Positions 8,701-15,775 of a stretch of DNA of 64,000 nt are shown piece after piece. The notes beneath the pieces are model-generated. The model was not told the DNA's origin and did not search any database. It saw nothing but the letters and a program-made list of their open reading frames with translations. The stretch covers positions 1 to 64,000 of IMG/VR virus record IMGVR_UViG_3300035204_001594; one strand, given 5' to 3'. This DNA comes from a virus. Each line of letters opens with the position of its first letter. Within the stretch, counting starts at the first letter, position 1. The position numbers and the translations under genes are program-made.

Positions 8701-10378
8701 GTTTAACTAATACATATGTGCCCGCATCGAACTCAGTGGCATTGTTGCCTAGTTGAAGTATATCTCCGCTTGAAGTATTTGTACCTCTAAATAAATAGTC
8801 ATCATCAAACTTTACGAAAATATTGTGCGCTTTAGTACTACTATCTACATGAGCACCCATTCCTGTGGTAAGATGGGATGCGAATGAGTACCCAGGAACC
8901 TTGCTGGTGGAGCTTGAAGCCTCGGCCGCGATAGTCATCTGGGCGATATCTGTTAAAGTTTCGTAAGTATGTGTGTAACTAGTACCGGAAGAGCTTCTAG
9001 ATTTTTTATCAAATTGGCGCAACTCTGTAAATGACAATGTTCCGCTGCCGTCGGTAATAAGTGCTTGTGACGCTGAGGATGCATCTGAAGTGGGGTAGAC
9101 CAGGCCCCCTATAGTTGCATTACTCAGGGAAACCACACCGGATGCTGTAAGGGTTATAGAATTACTACTTAAAGATATAGAATCCGCTTTTTGAACGTCA
9201 AAGCTAGCTGAGGTTCCGGTATCCCCATCCATAGCAACCTTAAACTGATCTCCGTCCGTACCTCCGGAGAAAGAGGTAGCAGTAATGTTACCTCCGCTTT
9301 CAGCGGTACCCGTTACCATATCTCCATTACCTGCGGTACCCGCTGTGTTCATGGTTAGGGCAACGGTATCGTCTGGGTTAAGGGCTGCGGTGACATTTAG
9401 GTCACCAGACGTATCCGCTGCATTTATTGAAGCCGTTAGCTGAGTGGCAACAGCCGCTACAGTATGGGCAGAGCCTACCCCTATGTAAGTAGAGGATGTG
9501 GCATTTGAGGTGCTATAGGTGAGTGTGTGTACGTTGCTGTCTGCGTCTGTAATAATAACTGTTAAGCCATTTAAGGTAGTTCCTGCTGATACACCTCCTG
9601 ACATGCCAGCTACTGTAATATCGGCTGCGTCTGCGGTAGTAGTTATCGTAATGTTTCTATCCGACCCGTCGCTCTGGTTGGTCAAACTAACTACATTAGA
9701 GGATCCCCCTGACCAAACTGAAGTGATATCCAAATTATCTTGAGTATCAGCATAGTTTAGGGAGTATTGAATCGCTTCAGCTATATCCTGGTCTGTGTCG
9801 TCCCCGGACTCTATAAGAATGTAGTAGTCTGCATCCGAGTTTCTGGGGTTTCCGCTAGCCCCGTAGCTAGACTTAAACGTGAATACAACTGTATTATCCC
9901 CGTCCTCCACTGTTATAGTATCATCTAGAAGATTATCTCCCTCTACGTCTTCCAATACGGTTATAGTGCCTGTGGCAGCAGCAGATGACCCCAGTTGAGT
10001 TATCGTAGCTGTGGCCGCTGAGGCTGACCCTACCTTACCTGCAAAGGTTAAACCCCCGGCTCCTGTAGAACCTAAGGTGGCTGTGACGTCGGTATCGGTA
10101 GCTGCGGTTTTAGGGGAGCTTAACGCCAATACATCCTGTAACCTCACATATGTACGCTGATCAACAGCTTCGAGATCTGTGGTGGCCCCTGTAGGGTCTA
10201 CCACTAAAGCAAATCCGGCATCGCTGGTACTTAACCCTGTGGCTAGGGTCAAACCTTCCAGGTAGTCGTTATTCTGCTCCTGAATCGCAATAAAACGTAG
10301 CAGTGAGACGTAGAGAGAGTTGACAGTAGATGTGGTGGGCCTAACTCCAGGCTCATTTACAAGACTTTTAAGAGGCAT
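5798..10378 (-). CDS. Giant tail-fibre-like protein, 1526 aa
   Basis: A long, Ser/Thr/Gly/Ala-rich modular protein typical of phage fibres. Two hinge motifs common in tail fibres are visible (PATKSYID and DASTKLYVD). Internal repeats include a roughly 120-residue module seen twice (GTITVLEDVEGDNLL and GQITVYENTDGDNLI) and a module with NSSDGHNG followed by GGTAGNT. The same modules recur in the 1531-residue protein at 43699-48294. The C-terminal 90 residues differ and may form the tip. A good -10 box (10406-10411) and a CGGAG ribosome-binding site precede the ATG, so it starts its own transcript after the conjugation operon ends. It is expected to bind the host surface. Confidence 0.85.
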   Translation of the reverse strand: MPLKSLVNEPGVRPTTSTVNSLYVSLLRFIAIQEQNNDYLEGLTLATGLSTSDAGFALVVDPTGATTDLEAVDQRTYVRLQDVLALSSPKTAATDTDVTATLGSTGAGGLTFAGKVGSASAATATITQLGSSAAATGTITVLEDVEGDNLLDDTITVEDGDNTVVFTFKSSYGASGNPRNSDADYYILIESGDDTDQDIAEAIQYSLNYADTQDNLDITSVWSGGSSNVVSLTNQSDGSDRNITITTTADAADITVAGMSGGVSAGTTLNGLTVIITDADSNVHTLTYSTSNATSSTYIGVGSAHTVAAVATQLTASINAADTSGDLNVTAALNPDDTVALTMNTAGTAGNGDMVTGTAESGGNITATSFSGGTDGDQFKVAMDGDTGTSASFDVQKADSISLSSNSITLTASGVVSLSNATIGGLVYPTSDASSASQALITDGSGTLSFTELRQFDKKSRSSSGTSYTHTYETLTDIAQMTIAAEASSSTSKVPGYSFASHLTTGMGAHVDSSTKAHNIFVKFDDDYLFRGTNTSSGDILQLGNNATEFDAGTYVLVKPSLRGTNSWPAANTDRAGAVFYDPANSKMHFYTSTAVKEVATADTLSGKFDTSGGTVTGELIVGNLSKSTTSLDLKFTDASDSGFYAKDSGDGSGKAVAFVYNGGSPLFEFAAEGIQGGDISDAQTPFLNFQTGVGEGTTAAKPSYTFTGDDDTGIYRSAADTLSFTAGGTRRASISGAGWDFNNQTIYNIPTPTSSSHPATKSYIDGIVAEGSSDNAVVAYDAATSKYVETSGFKIPASGGYQWAEIGTNSSITGVLTLKHASHSYDTTLTPASLMGEALNFTLPSSDGTTDSVMVTSGSGFLSFKTLGTLGDSRYVQPSSATFTNTVVVADGTQQAPSIIYGTGSTGSYRSTGQAYATFTFGDTEYSSSADETLTLVDTSSTSKTYTIKASGAVAASQEFNRGASASDAATNLATLVNSSDGHNGTINAAANDNAGKVEFTQNTGGTAGNTSITHSADWDSLCDVAPPSAFSKGAANESIVYQLGSYNRIAQFTDTVCEGTNKTSIQGFADTSGRMVTEARSDGGPMFTFVSKESSGLGYAEEAAVAATGQITVYENTDGDNLIGEELDVGDGSNSITFEFTSAYGASGDPKDTSTEYRIKIGDVDNDEDIASRIEYSINYARGEGDLDVQAAWSGSTSTVVTLANDNPGAAGNVNITYSGTTSQIVISGMSGGSNTVQSLRMHAGSSSTPKMEVKSSEILVDNLQIKGLGAPTDNTDASTKLYVDTQISSVIAPASTGTASGQMMLYNTGTSLPEFTSDLVYTADELKIGNTGGSGTSSSLKVSTKYEFIEIAAPLATASSGTGSINPYTLTLPTTLGGSKDVLVASDGSGTLTFERRGGYTTQCIYTVSTLSSNSEWHDYRHDMELTLNNTPTLEVTAGKTAPGGFVATVGYSGNTNVEIGSTSTFFKTTPSFRIRVNGIDLEKGGNAYWLSSTKVRIRVRLKAGDVIEVTGMENADMTNMGF

Positions 10379-10405
10379 TTATTACTCCGTACGAGGTATA
10401 ACTAC

Positions 10406-10411
10406 ATTATA
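10406..10411 (-). promoter_or_regulatory. -10 promoter element for the fibre gene
   Basis: On the minus strand the hexamer is a perfect TATAAT, about 28-33 nt upstream of the fibre ATG and directly after the T-run of the upstream terminator. No consensus -35 is visible at the right distance. The placement between a terminator and a gene with a good ribosome-binding site makes a promoter plausible. Confidence 0.5.
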
Positions 10412-10420
10412 CAATAGTTA

Positions 10421-10455
10421 AAAAAAGGGGCTGAATTCTATCAGCCCCCCTTTTT
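10421..10455 (-). terminator. Intrinsic terminator ending the conjugation operon
   Basis: An 8-bp stem (GGGGCTGA with TCAGCCCC) with a 6-nt loop is flanked by an A-run on one side and a T-run on the other. In minus-strand RNA the stem is followed by TTTTTTAAC, the form of a Rho-independent terminator. It starts 10 nt after the stop of the E1-like gene. Confidence 0.8.
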
Positions 10456-10464
10456 CGCTACCGG

Positions 10465-11214
10465 CTAACCGGCCACTAACTCTTCTGCTCTCTTCGGAAC
10501 AACTCTGTCTTCCATGGACAGCGTGCTCATATCGTTGAGATTCATAGAGATATACTCCTCTACAGGAATACCCCTCATCCAGTTGCTAATGTGTGAGATA
10601 AGCAGTCCCGCAGCCACAGAGCAGGGGTAGATCATAGATCTAGCCGAGCAAGGAGCCTGAAAGGCGTCCTCCTCCTCGAACAGAGACATAGGGTAATTTT
10701 CAAAACTATCCCATCCTTTATGAGCTCCATACACTTGAACAATGGGTCCCATCATACGAGCGTCTAGGAATAGGTCTAAGTTTTGATGGCCTTTAGAGGC
10801 TTCCCAAATTTCTTTACGTGTGGTTATAGAGTCCACGCAGCTGATAACTACTAACTTATTACTACCCGGGGCCAGGTTTTTACCTGCGTCCAGGGTTCTC
10901 TGAAGCATAGAGGGGTCGAATTTGCGGGCATACTCAACCACACTAATCTCACTGTTGGTTTCCCTAACCTCACGCCCTAAAGCTTCCACTTTCTGCATGC
11001 CCAGGTCTTGTTCTTTATACCCCTGAGCCGCGAGGTTGTGAGGTTCTACGTCATCTGGGTCCACCAATACAAGTGTACCAAATCCTGTAGCCGCAGCGAT
11101 CATAGCGGTAGGTCGCCCTAAAGCACCCACCCCTACTAACAATATATGAATTTTATTAAGTTCTTCAACAGGTAGAATAGACGTCTGACGATCGTATCTA
11201 TTAGATATACTCAT
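10465..11214 (-). CDS. E1/ThiF/MoeB-like ubiquitin-like-protein activating enzyme
   Basis: Predicted to adenylate the C-terminal glycine of a ubiquitin-like protein with ATP and pass it on as a thioester. The 249-residue protein has the ThiF/E1 Rossmann signature: nucleotide loop GVGALG (28-33), acidic strand end LVDPDDVEPHNLAAQGY (50-66) and CVDS (126-129). It lacks the CxxC zinc pairs common in MoeB and ThiF. Two cysteines near the C-terminal third, APCSARSMIYPC (Cys189 and Cys198), are candidates for the transfer cysteine. I chose the ATG at 11214 because it overlaps the upstream JAB stop in an ATGA; an ATG six codons upstream exists. It is the last gene of the four-gene module and is followed by a terminator. 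The family is confident; activity on the neighbouring modifier is inferred. Confidence 0.92.
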   Translation of the reverse strand: MSISNRYDRQTSILPVEELNKIHILLVGVGALGRPTAMIAAATGFGTLVLVDPDDVEPHNLAAQGYKEQDLGMQKVEALGREVRETNSEISVVEYARKFDPSMLQRTLDAGKNLAPGSNKLVVISCVDSITTRKEIWEASKGHQNLDLFLDARMMGPIVQVYGAHKGWDSFENYPMSLFEEEDAFQAPCSARSMIYPCSVAAGLLISHISNWMRGIPVEEYISMNLNDMSTLSMEDRVVPKRAEELVAG

Positions 11215-12413
11215 GCTGACACCCACGTGCATTCCGCGCGAATATCTGCCGCTGCCTCTGTTTGACCGTTATCCTCCAAATAAAGTATAAAGGCCTCTTC
11301 TTCAAGTTGACCGGTTTTCACATGGATATTTAACGCTTTTAAGATATCCGCAAGTACAAAGTGGGTATCTCCTACCCACGGCTCTACGGAAATCTCATTT
11401 TTAGCACATATACCTAAGAGAGCTGCTGAGCCAACTTCTCCAATTTCTGCAGCCACCTCTAAGTATATATCCTCTAGATCCTGAGGGCCACACCCGAACT
11501 TATCCGCACATTCTTTGTCGCTTATAAGAACAGATTTGTTGTTTTCTGAGCAGGTTATAAGGGTGTAAAAAGGATCCATATCAAACCCATCCTCATACCT
11601 ATCTTCAGACTCTACTCCGAAGGTCTTCGGTCCGCTTGGTGGAAAAGGATCGTCTCTTAGATCCAGATGACTTTGCTGAGCCTCAAAATAAGCTACATCG
11701 TCCCACGTAGAGTGGTTATACACCCCATAATCATCTCCCCCTGCATCACATGCATCTGAATCCTTACCAAAACTACTACTAGATTCCCTAGAGACGGGAG
11801 GTAAAACACTTTTAATCTTACCCTTGCCCTTATTAAACCACTTATTTGTGTAGACAACTTTAAGTGGCGCTACAAGTTCTAAACTTTTAGCCCATTCTCC
11901 TGATGTATCTTTTATACTACTTGTCCGCTGGACAATATCATCGATGGCTTCGGTCTCAAAGTCTATTTTAATACTCATCTCTGTCTCAACCCGTCCTAAT
12001 AAAGGATCGGTAGCTCGAAGGCGGGCATACATATCCCCAGATTGGGATAGTATAAACATAACTAACTTGGCCTTACCTCCAAACTGGTTATTACCTGTAA
12101 ACGTACTTTCATCAGTAGATGAAGGTTTGGCACCACATCCTTTTGGATGTGTGTGCCCCCATATTAGAGCAAACTGGTCTAGGTCGTACCCCTGTTTGTG
12201 CATATGTGCCATATATTCAGCTAAAGCATCGTCGTCAAATTTATTTAAGGTTAGGTTAGCCTCTTGGCCGATAACGTTGATGTCTTCGACATACAGAGGG
12301 TTGTCCTTGCGGCCTAGGCACCAGAAGCCGACCTCCGTATCGGCTAGCCTAGCTATATACGTCATTTTTATAAACGCATATGTAGAAAAGGTTAAAGTGG
12401 GTTTGGTTAACAT
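11211..12413 (-). CDS. JAMM/JAB-domain metallopeptidase (deubiquitinase-like)
   Basis: Predicted zinc isopeptidase that trims or removes a ubiquitin-like modifier. The N-terminal 130 residues carry the full JAMM signature: Glu27 in TEVGFW, His87 and His89 in GHTHP, then PSSTD with Ser98 and Asp101, the spacing H-x-H-P-x6-P-S-x2-D. The remaining 270 residues are acidic and unrecognised, ending in a roughly 90-residue helical region. The start overlaps the stop of the E2-like gene by 7 nt (ATGTTAA) and has a GAGGA ribosome-binding site, and the end overlaps the E1-like gene, so all three are probably translated as a coupled unit. Candidate substrates are the Gly-Gly-Cys tail of the small protein at 14442 and its conjugates. 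Confidence 0.93.
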   Translation of the reverse strand: MLTKPTLTFSTYAFIKMTYIARLADTEVGFWCLGRKDNPLYVEDINVIGQEANLTLNKFDDDALAEYMAHMHKQGYDLDQFALIWGHTHPKGCGAKPSSTDESTFTGNNQFGGKAKLVMFILSQSGDMYARLRATDPLLGRVETEMSIKIDFETEAIDDIVQRTSSIKDTSGEWAKSLELVAPLKVVYTNKWFNKGKGKIKSVLPPVSRESSSSFGKDSDACDAGGDDYGVYNHSTWDDVAYFEAQQSHLDLRDDPFPPSGPKTFGVESEDRYEDGFDMDPFYTLITCSENNKSVLISDKECADKFGCGPQDLEDIYLEVAAEIGEVGSAALLGICAKNEISVEPWVGDTHFVLADILKALNIHVKTGQLEEEAFILYLEDNGQTEAAADIRAECTWVSA

Positions 12414-14380
12414 GTGGTTTCCTCGTTTTCTTTCATGTTGTTAGTTAAGAGGGCTGGTGTTTGTTGTAAAATTTCTAAATTTAAAGCGGCGATAGCTTGA
12501 CTTGCTAAGTCCCGTTCTTCTAAGTGAAGTTTAAGGACATAGTGTTCAATGCCTGGGTCGTTACTCAAGGATAAGCGTACACAGTCTTTTCTACGACCCC
12601 ACACAGCGTAGTAATCAATAGGATAGGGTCGCATTCTATATATGCTCTTAGTAGAGGCGCTACATAGTTCGCGGTACACTACATCTGATAAGCGTACGTA
12701 AACCGATTCACCGTTTTCGTCCTCTTCAGCGATATCATCCTCGTGTATTAGTGCGATGTTTCCCGCAAAAAATGTTGGCGGATACTCGTTATTATGCGGA
12801 TGCTCGTCACTAGAGGGGGCAGAGTACGCCTCTAAGAGTGTAAGTGTGGCTCGAATAGGCATACTACCAGAACCGTAAACGATCTCGTCTTCTCGCGATC
12901 TAACATCCTCAAGTCTTTCAGGAATCCATAAGCGACGTATATCATCGTTCCCAATAAAATAGGTTGTTCCCCCTATAAGGCTATCTAAGTGTAGGGTAAC
13001 GGCATCATCAGTGCGGATAAAAGTATCTTCACCGTCGGCCCATGCAGCTTCACTCATTGGAATATAACGGTCTTCTAACTCTGAGTACTCGCAGCAGCTT
13101 TCGTGATACCAATCCCCGTCCGAAAGTACATCCTCCTCTGTATCCACTTCGTCTCCACAGTCGTAGCAGTAACAAGTATCTTCGTCGTCTCCGCCATGCT
13201 CACGTCGCCACATATCTCGAGTCATTGTAAAGCGCTTTAATGCGGCATAAGTATCACTGTCCTCATAGTTATTTAACACTCCTATAACTATATCTAAACC
13301 TCCCCCTAAGTTAAAGGTATTGGCTGCATCATTGTACACCTGGGAAGCGCGTCCGAAACATAGATTTCCTGACTCCCCCACATGAGGGTGTATATACCCG
13401 TTGGCTGCAGATTCGTCCTCTAGGTTTCCCAAGCGGTGTATGTTTATTGCAGTGTCACTGTATGTTCCTATACATTTAGTAAATTTGTTATAGTCCCAGG
13501 AAATCCATATATCTCTAAAGGTGTGTGTAGTCTCTACCTCACCTTCCGTACCCCTATAGTGATTTAGGGTTATAGGTCTTAAGGCGTACCAAAAGGTTCG
13601 AGTTTTCGGGGAGTATAAGCAGGCTCTACATAAAGGATTATAATAACCTTTTGTAGCGGCATACAGATCCCTAAACACACCGGTAGGTGCTTTAGCAATA
13701 GAGGCCTGTAATTGTTTGTAGATTTCCGAGGTCTCAGAGCTGTTTTCGTAGAAGTTATCTGCTTGAAACCGACCATTCTCCAGAAATTTATCCACAGAAT
13801 TACTGAGATTTGAAACAATATAATCCACATCTCTCCTAAATTGGCGACGGAAGACAGGGACGTAGAGCTCGTCTAGGCGTAGAGGGCAAGCTTTGCGGTT
13901 AGAGGTGTTTTGCCGAGTCCAGTAGTCGTCTACAAGTTTATGGGCAACGTCATCGGGTGATCGATCTCCTAGTATCAGGTCCCTTACGAGGTCAGAACTA
14001 GGTCTATTCGGGTACGCTGCAGCTATATACTGCCCAAGACTTTCTAGCATAACATATCGAGCTTTGCGGCCTATGTTTAGTAGTTCGTATATGTATTCCC
14101 TGTGGGCGTTAGCCCGCGACTCGCGTAGTCGTGAGGTTAGATTGGCTACCCCCTTCATGTGTAGGCGGCAAGCTAATCTATAAATAGATGTATCGGACAT
14201 ACCGCTTACCGACACCCAACTAGAAGGGCTATCGTCGTGAGAAGGCCTAATCTGATTGCTATACACTCCTCTAATCATGTCTTCACGAGCCGCTATGTCT
14301 TTCTCTACGCGTGCTTTTAATATATCTGGTGCTAATGGGTTTTGTAAAAGATTTGTTACGATTTTATTGTGTTTGTTCAT
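12407..14380 (-). CDS. E2-like conjugating protein with fused LIM/RING-like zinc knuckle
   Basis: A 657-residue multidomain protein. Around residues 326-343 it has GYIHPHVGESGNLCFG, the HPH-x(n)-G-x-x-C pattern of prokaryotic E2-like (UBC/RWD-fold) proteins, in which Cys341 would carry the modifier thioester. About 60 residues later comes C-x2-C-x17-H-x2-C (Cys405, Cys408, His426, Cys429), the spacing of one LIM finger or treble clef, related in form to RING-type E3 zinc knuckles. The first 300 residues are helical and unrecognised and could bind substrate. The frame is open from a TTG at 14395, but I chose ATG at 14380 because an AAGGA lies 5 nt upstream of it and the TTG falls in a hairpin. 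It is flanked by the modifier and JAB genes. The E2 call rests on motif plus context; the E3-like role is inference. Confidence 0.72.
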   Translation of the reverse strand: MNKHNKIVTNLLQNPLAPDILKARVEKDIAAREDMIRGVYSNQIRPSHDDSPSSWVSVSGMSDTSIYRLACRLHMKGVANLTSRLRESRANAHREYIYELLNIGRKARYVMLESLGQYIAAAYPNRPSSDLVRDLILGDRSPDDVAHKLVDDYWTRQNTSNRKACPLRLDELYVPVFRRQFRRDVDYIVSNLSNSVDKFLENGRFQADNFYENSSETSEIYKQLQASIAKAPTGVFRDLYAATKGYYNPLCRACLYSPKTRTFWYALRPITLNHYRGTEGEVETTHTFRDIWISWDYNKFTKCIGTYSDTAINIHRLGNLEDESAANGYIHPHVGESGNLCFGRASQVYNDAANTFNLGGGLDIVIGVLNNYEDSDTYAALKRFTMTRDMWRREHGGDDEDTCYCYDCGDEVDTEEDVLSDGDWYHESCCEYSELEDRYIPMSEAAWADGEDTFIRTDDAVTLHLDSLIGGTTYFIGNDDIRRLWIPERLEDVRSREDEIVYGSGSMPIRATLTLLEAYSAPSSDEHPHNNEYPPTFFAGNIALIHEDDIAEEDENGESVYVRLSDVVYRELCSASTKSIYRMRPYPIDYYAVWGRRKDCVRLSLSNDPGIEHYVLKLHLEERDLASQAIAALNLEILQQTPALLTNNMKENEETTC

Positions 14381-14393
14381 AGCTTCCTTAGTC

Positions 14394-14423
14394 AAAGCGG
14401 GGGGTAGTCAGACCCCCCGCTTT
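14394..14423 (-). terminator. Strong hairpin between modifier and E2-like genes
   Basis: Twelve perfect base pairs (AAAGCGGGGGGT with its complement) enclose a 6-nt loop. In minus-strand RNA the hairpin lies between the stop of the modifier gene (14442) and the AAGGA of the E2-like gene, and ends in GCTTT. It could be a partial terminator or an RNA end-stabilising structure, allowing more modifier than enzyme to be made. Confidence 0.7.
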
Positions 14424-14441
14424 ACGTGTATCTAGGTTATA

Positions 14442-14750
14442 TTAGCAACCACCTTGGATTTTAGTAGGGGTTACTTGTACACTATCACCTGGGTTTAAAG
14501 TTTGCCCAGCTTCAGCATTCATGCCATTAATTTTAACTATAAAGTTTTTAGGCGCTGCGTTGATTTTAAGATTATCTTTAAAGAACGAGTCAATAGTAGT
14601 TCCTGAAGGAATCACGTAGTCTTGACTAGTGTGGTTATATACGTCTAAGCAAGAGACGTTTATAGTAGAAGATGTGTTGGTATCTGTGCCGCCAAATGTA
14701 GTGTTGCAGGTTTGTGTTTCGGTTGCGCCGAATGTTGATTCAGGGTTCAT
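14442..14750 (-). CDS. Ubiquitin-like (ThiS/MoaD-fold) modifier protein ending Gly-Gly-Cys
   Basis: A 102-residue protein. The first 28 residues are a Thr/Gly-rich tail with a short repeat (TFGATETQT, TFGGTDTNT). Residues 29-99 follow the beta-grasp order of ThiS, MoaD and ubiquitin: strand INVSCLDV, strand DYVIPSG, helix TIDSFFKDNL, strand FIVKINGMNAEAG, then LNPGDSVQVTP. The C-terminus is Gly100-Gly101-Cys102. A Gly-Gly end is what E1 enzymes activate; the extra Cys would first have to be removed, a job suited to the neighbouring JAB protease. A GAAGGAAG ribosome-binding site lies 10 nt before the ATG. No thiamine or molybdopterin genes are nearby, which argues against a sulfur-carrier role. 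The fold is inferred from pattern, not from a search. Confidence 0.82.
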   Translation of the reverse strand: MNPESTFGATETQTCNTTFGGTDTNTSSTINVSCLDVYNHTSQDYVIPSGTTIDSFFKDNLKINAAPKNFIVKINGMNAEAGQTLNPGDSVQVTPTKIQGGC

Positions 14751-14754
14751 AGTG

Positions 14755-15582
14755 TTAGCTTCCTTCGAGTAGCTTACGTTGTTTTATCAAATGGTTATCC
14801 AAGTACTTACCTTTGCGCTTGAATATCTTGCCGGTATAGGGACATATCCAGCCTTCACCATATGTGAAAGCTTTCCATTCCATAATGGGAACATACAGAT
14901 CCGGAGTCTCTGTAGCCGCTTTAATAATATTAGTAAACATGTATTTGCTAAGTGTCTGGTAAGTTTTATCTGTGATAGGACATACCCATAACCCGTCAGC
15001 ATTTCGACGAGGGGAAGGCTGAGTAAGATTTTCCGTAGTTTCAGTACCGATTGGGCGCGCCTCACCTTCAACCTCTGTTACAAGGTCTTCGGGTAAGCCA
15101 ATAATACTATCAACCCATTGGGGAAAATCTTCGCTAGCACAATCCAGTACATGAATCTCTCTATCCGGGTAACTTTTATTTATAAATTTCTTGGCAGCGG
15201 TTTTAGCCCACTTCCGAGCAGCGGTTAGTGTTCTCGACGAGTGATCCGGAGCCTTACGCTCCTTAGGCTTTTCGAACAAGAAAATACAAAACGGTTTAGA
15301 TGCTGTAGGAGGCTTAAACTTATGCTGAAACCCGCCAGCGGTTACCTTAGAGCTTATCTCTTGTTGGTAAACCCGCTCCTCCTTTTCTTGCCTTTTTTCT
15401 GCTCTTTTAATGTACGAGAACGGCCTAACTACCCACGCATCTTTAGGCCATAAGGCCTTAGCGCATTTAGTGGCTGCTCTTTCTGTATCAAAAAGGCTCG
15501 GTTTACCCGAGCCTTCTTCTACATAGGAATCTAAATTTTTTAACCAAATTACGTATTTAGACGATTTCGACATCCAATTCAT
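14755..15582 (-). CDS. Hypothetical protein with two CPxTxK motifs, 275 aa
   Basis: Unknown function. Two similar short segments lie in the C-terminal part: WVCPITDKTY (about residues 198-207) and WICPYTGKIF (about 247-256), each followed by a basic/aromatic helix. They look like two copies of a small Cys-containing module. The middle is Lys-rich, and the N-terminus (YVIWLKNLD, then a helix) resembles the general plan of the 71-residue protein encoded just upstream. It ends 4 nt before the modifier gene, so it is co-transcribed with the conjugation genes; whether it takes part is unknown. The first 26 nt overlap the upstream gene. Confidence 0.7.
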   Translation of the reverse strand: MNWMSKSSKYVIWLKNLDSYVEEGSGKPSLFDTERAATKCAKALWPKDAWVVRPFSYIKRAEKRQEKEERVYQQEISSKVTAGGFQHKFKPPTASKPFCIFLFEKPKERKAPDHSSRTLTAARKWAKTAAKKFINKSYPDREIHVLDCASEDFPQWVDSIIGLPEDLVTEVEGEARPIGTETTENLTQPSPRRNADGLWVCPITDKTYQTLSKYMFTNIIKAATETPDLYVPIMEWKAFTYGEGWICPYTGKIFKRKGKYLDNHLIKQRKLLEGS

Positions 15583-15772
15583 TTAAGGGGACTACGGTAA
15601 TCTGCCCTATGTTCGTAACTAAGTTACGTTTATAGAGTATATCGAAGGCCTCTTGTTTTTTCTGTTGTGCCTCCTCCTGGGAGGAAAACATAAACTCTGG
15701 GTCTTTAAGAAACCCTCCTAAAGTCCCTCCGTCTTTAGTAGTGTATGCTAGTACCCAAAGTATGCTGTTCAT
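15557..15772 (-). CDS. Small hypothetical protein, 71 aa
   Basis: A small protein with an N-terminal strand (ILWVLAYTTKDG), a Glu/Gln-rich helix and a C-terminal strand (GQITVVPLNEL). No known motif. It sits between two genes of the replication operon with 3 nt before and a 26-nt overlap after, which supports it being translated. Function is not recognised. Confidence 0.6.
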   Translation of the reverse strand: MNSILWVLAYTTKDGGTLGGFLKDPEFMFSSQEEAQQKKQEAFDILYKRNLVTNIGQITVVPLNELDVEIV

Positions 15773-15775
15773 AAA

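Noticed and set aside
13579-13830. Minus-strand frame within the E2-like gene
   Set aside because: Out of frame with the E2-like protein, whose motifs and junctions are coherent.
10465-14750. Possible thiamine or molybdopterin sulfur-carrier pathway
   Set aside because: A ThiS/MoaD-like protein and a ThiF-like protein could suggest it, but no other thi or moa genes are present and the E2-like and JAB genes fit conjugation better.
14787-15071. Overlapping minus-strand frame inside the 275-residue gene
   Set aside because: Shadow of the larger gene, which has a continuous motif pattern and operon spacing.
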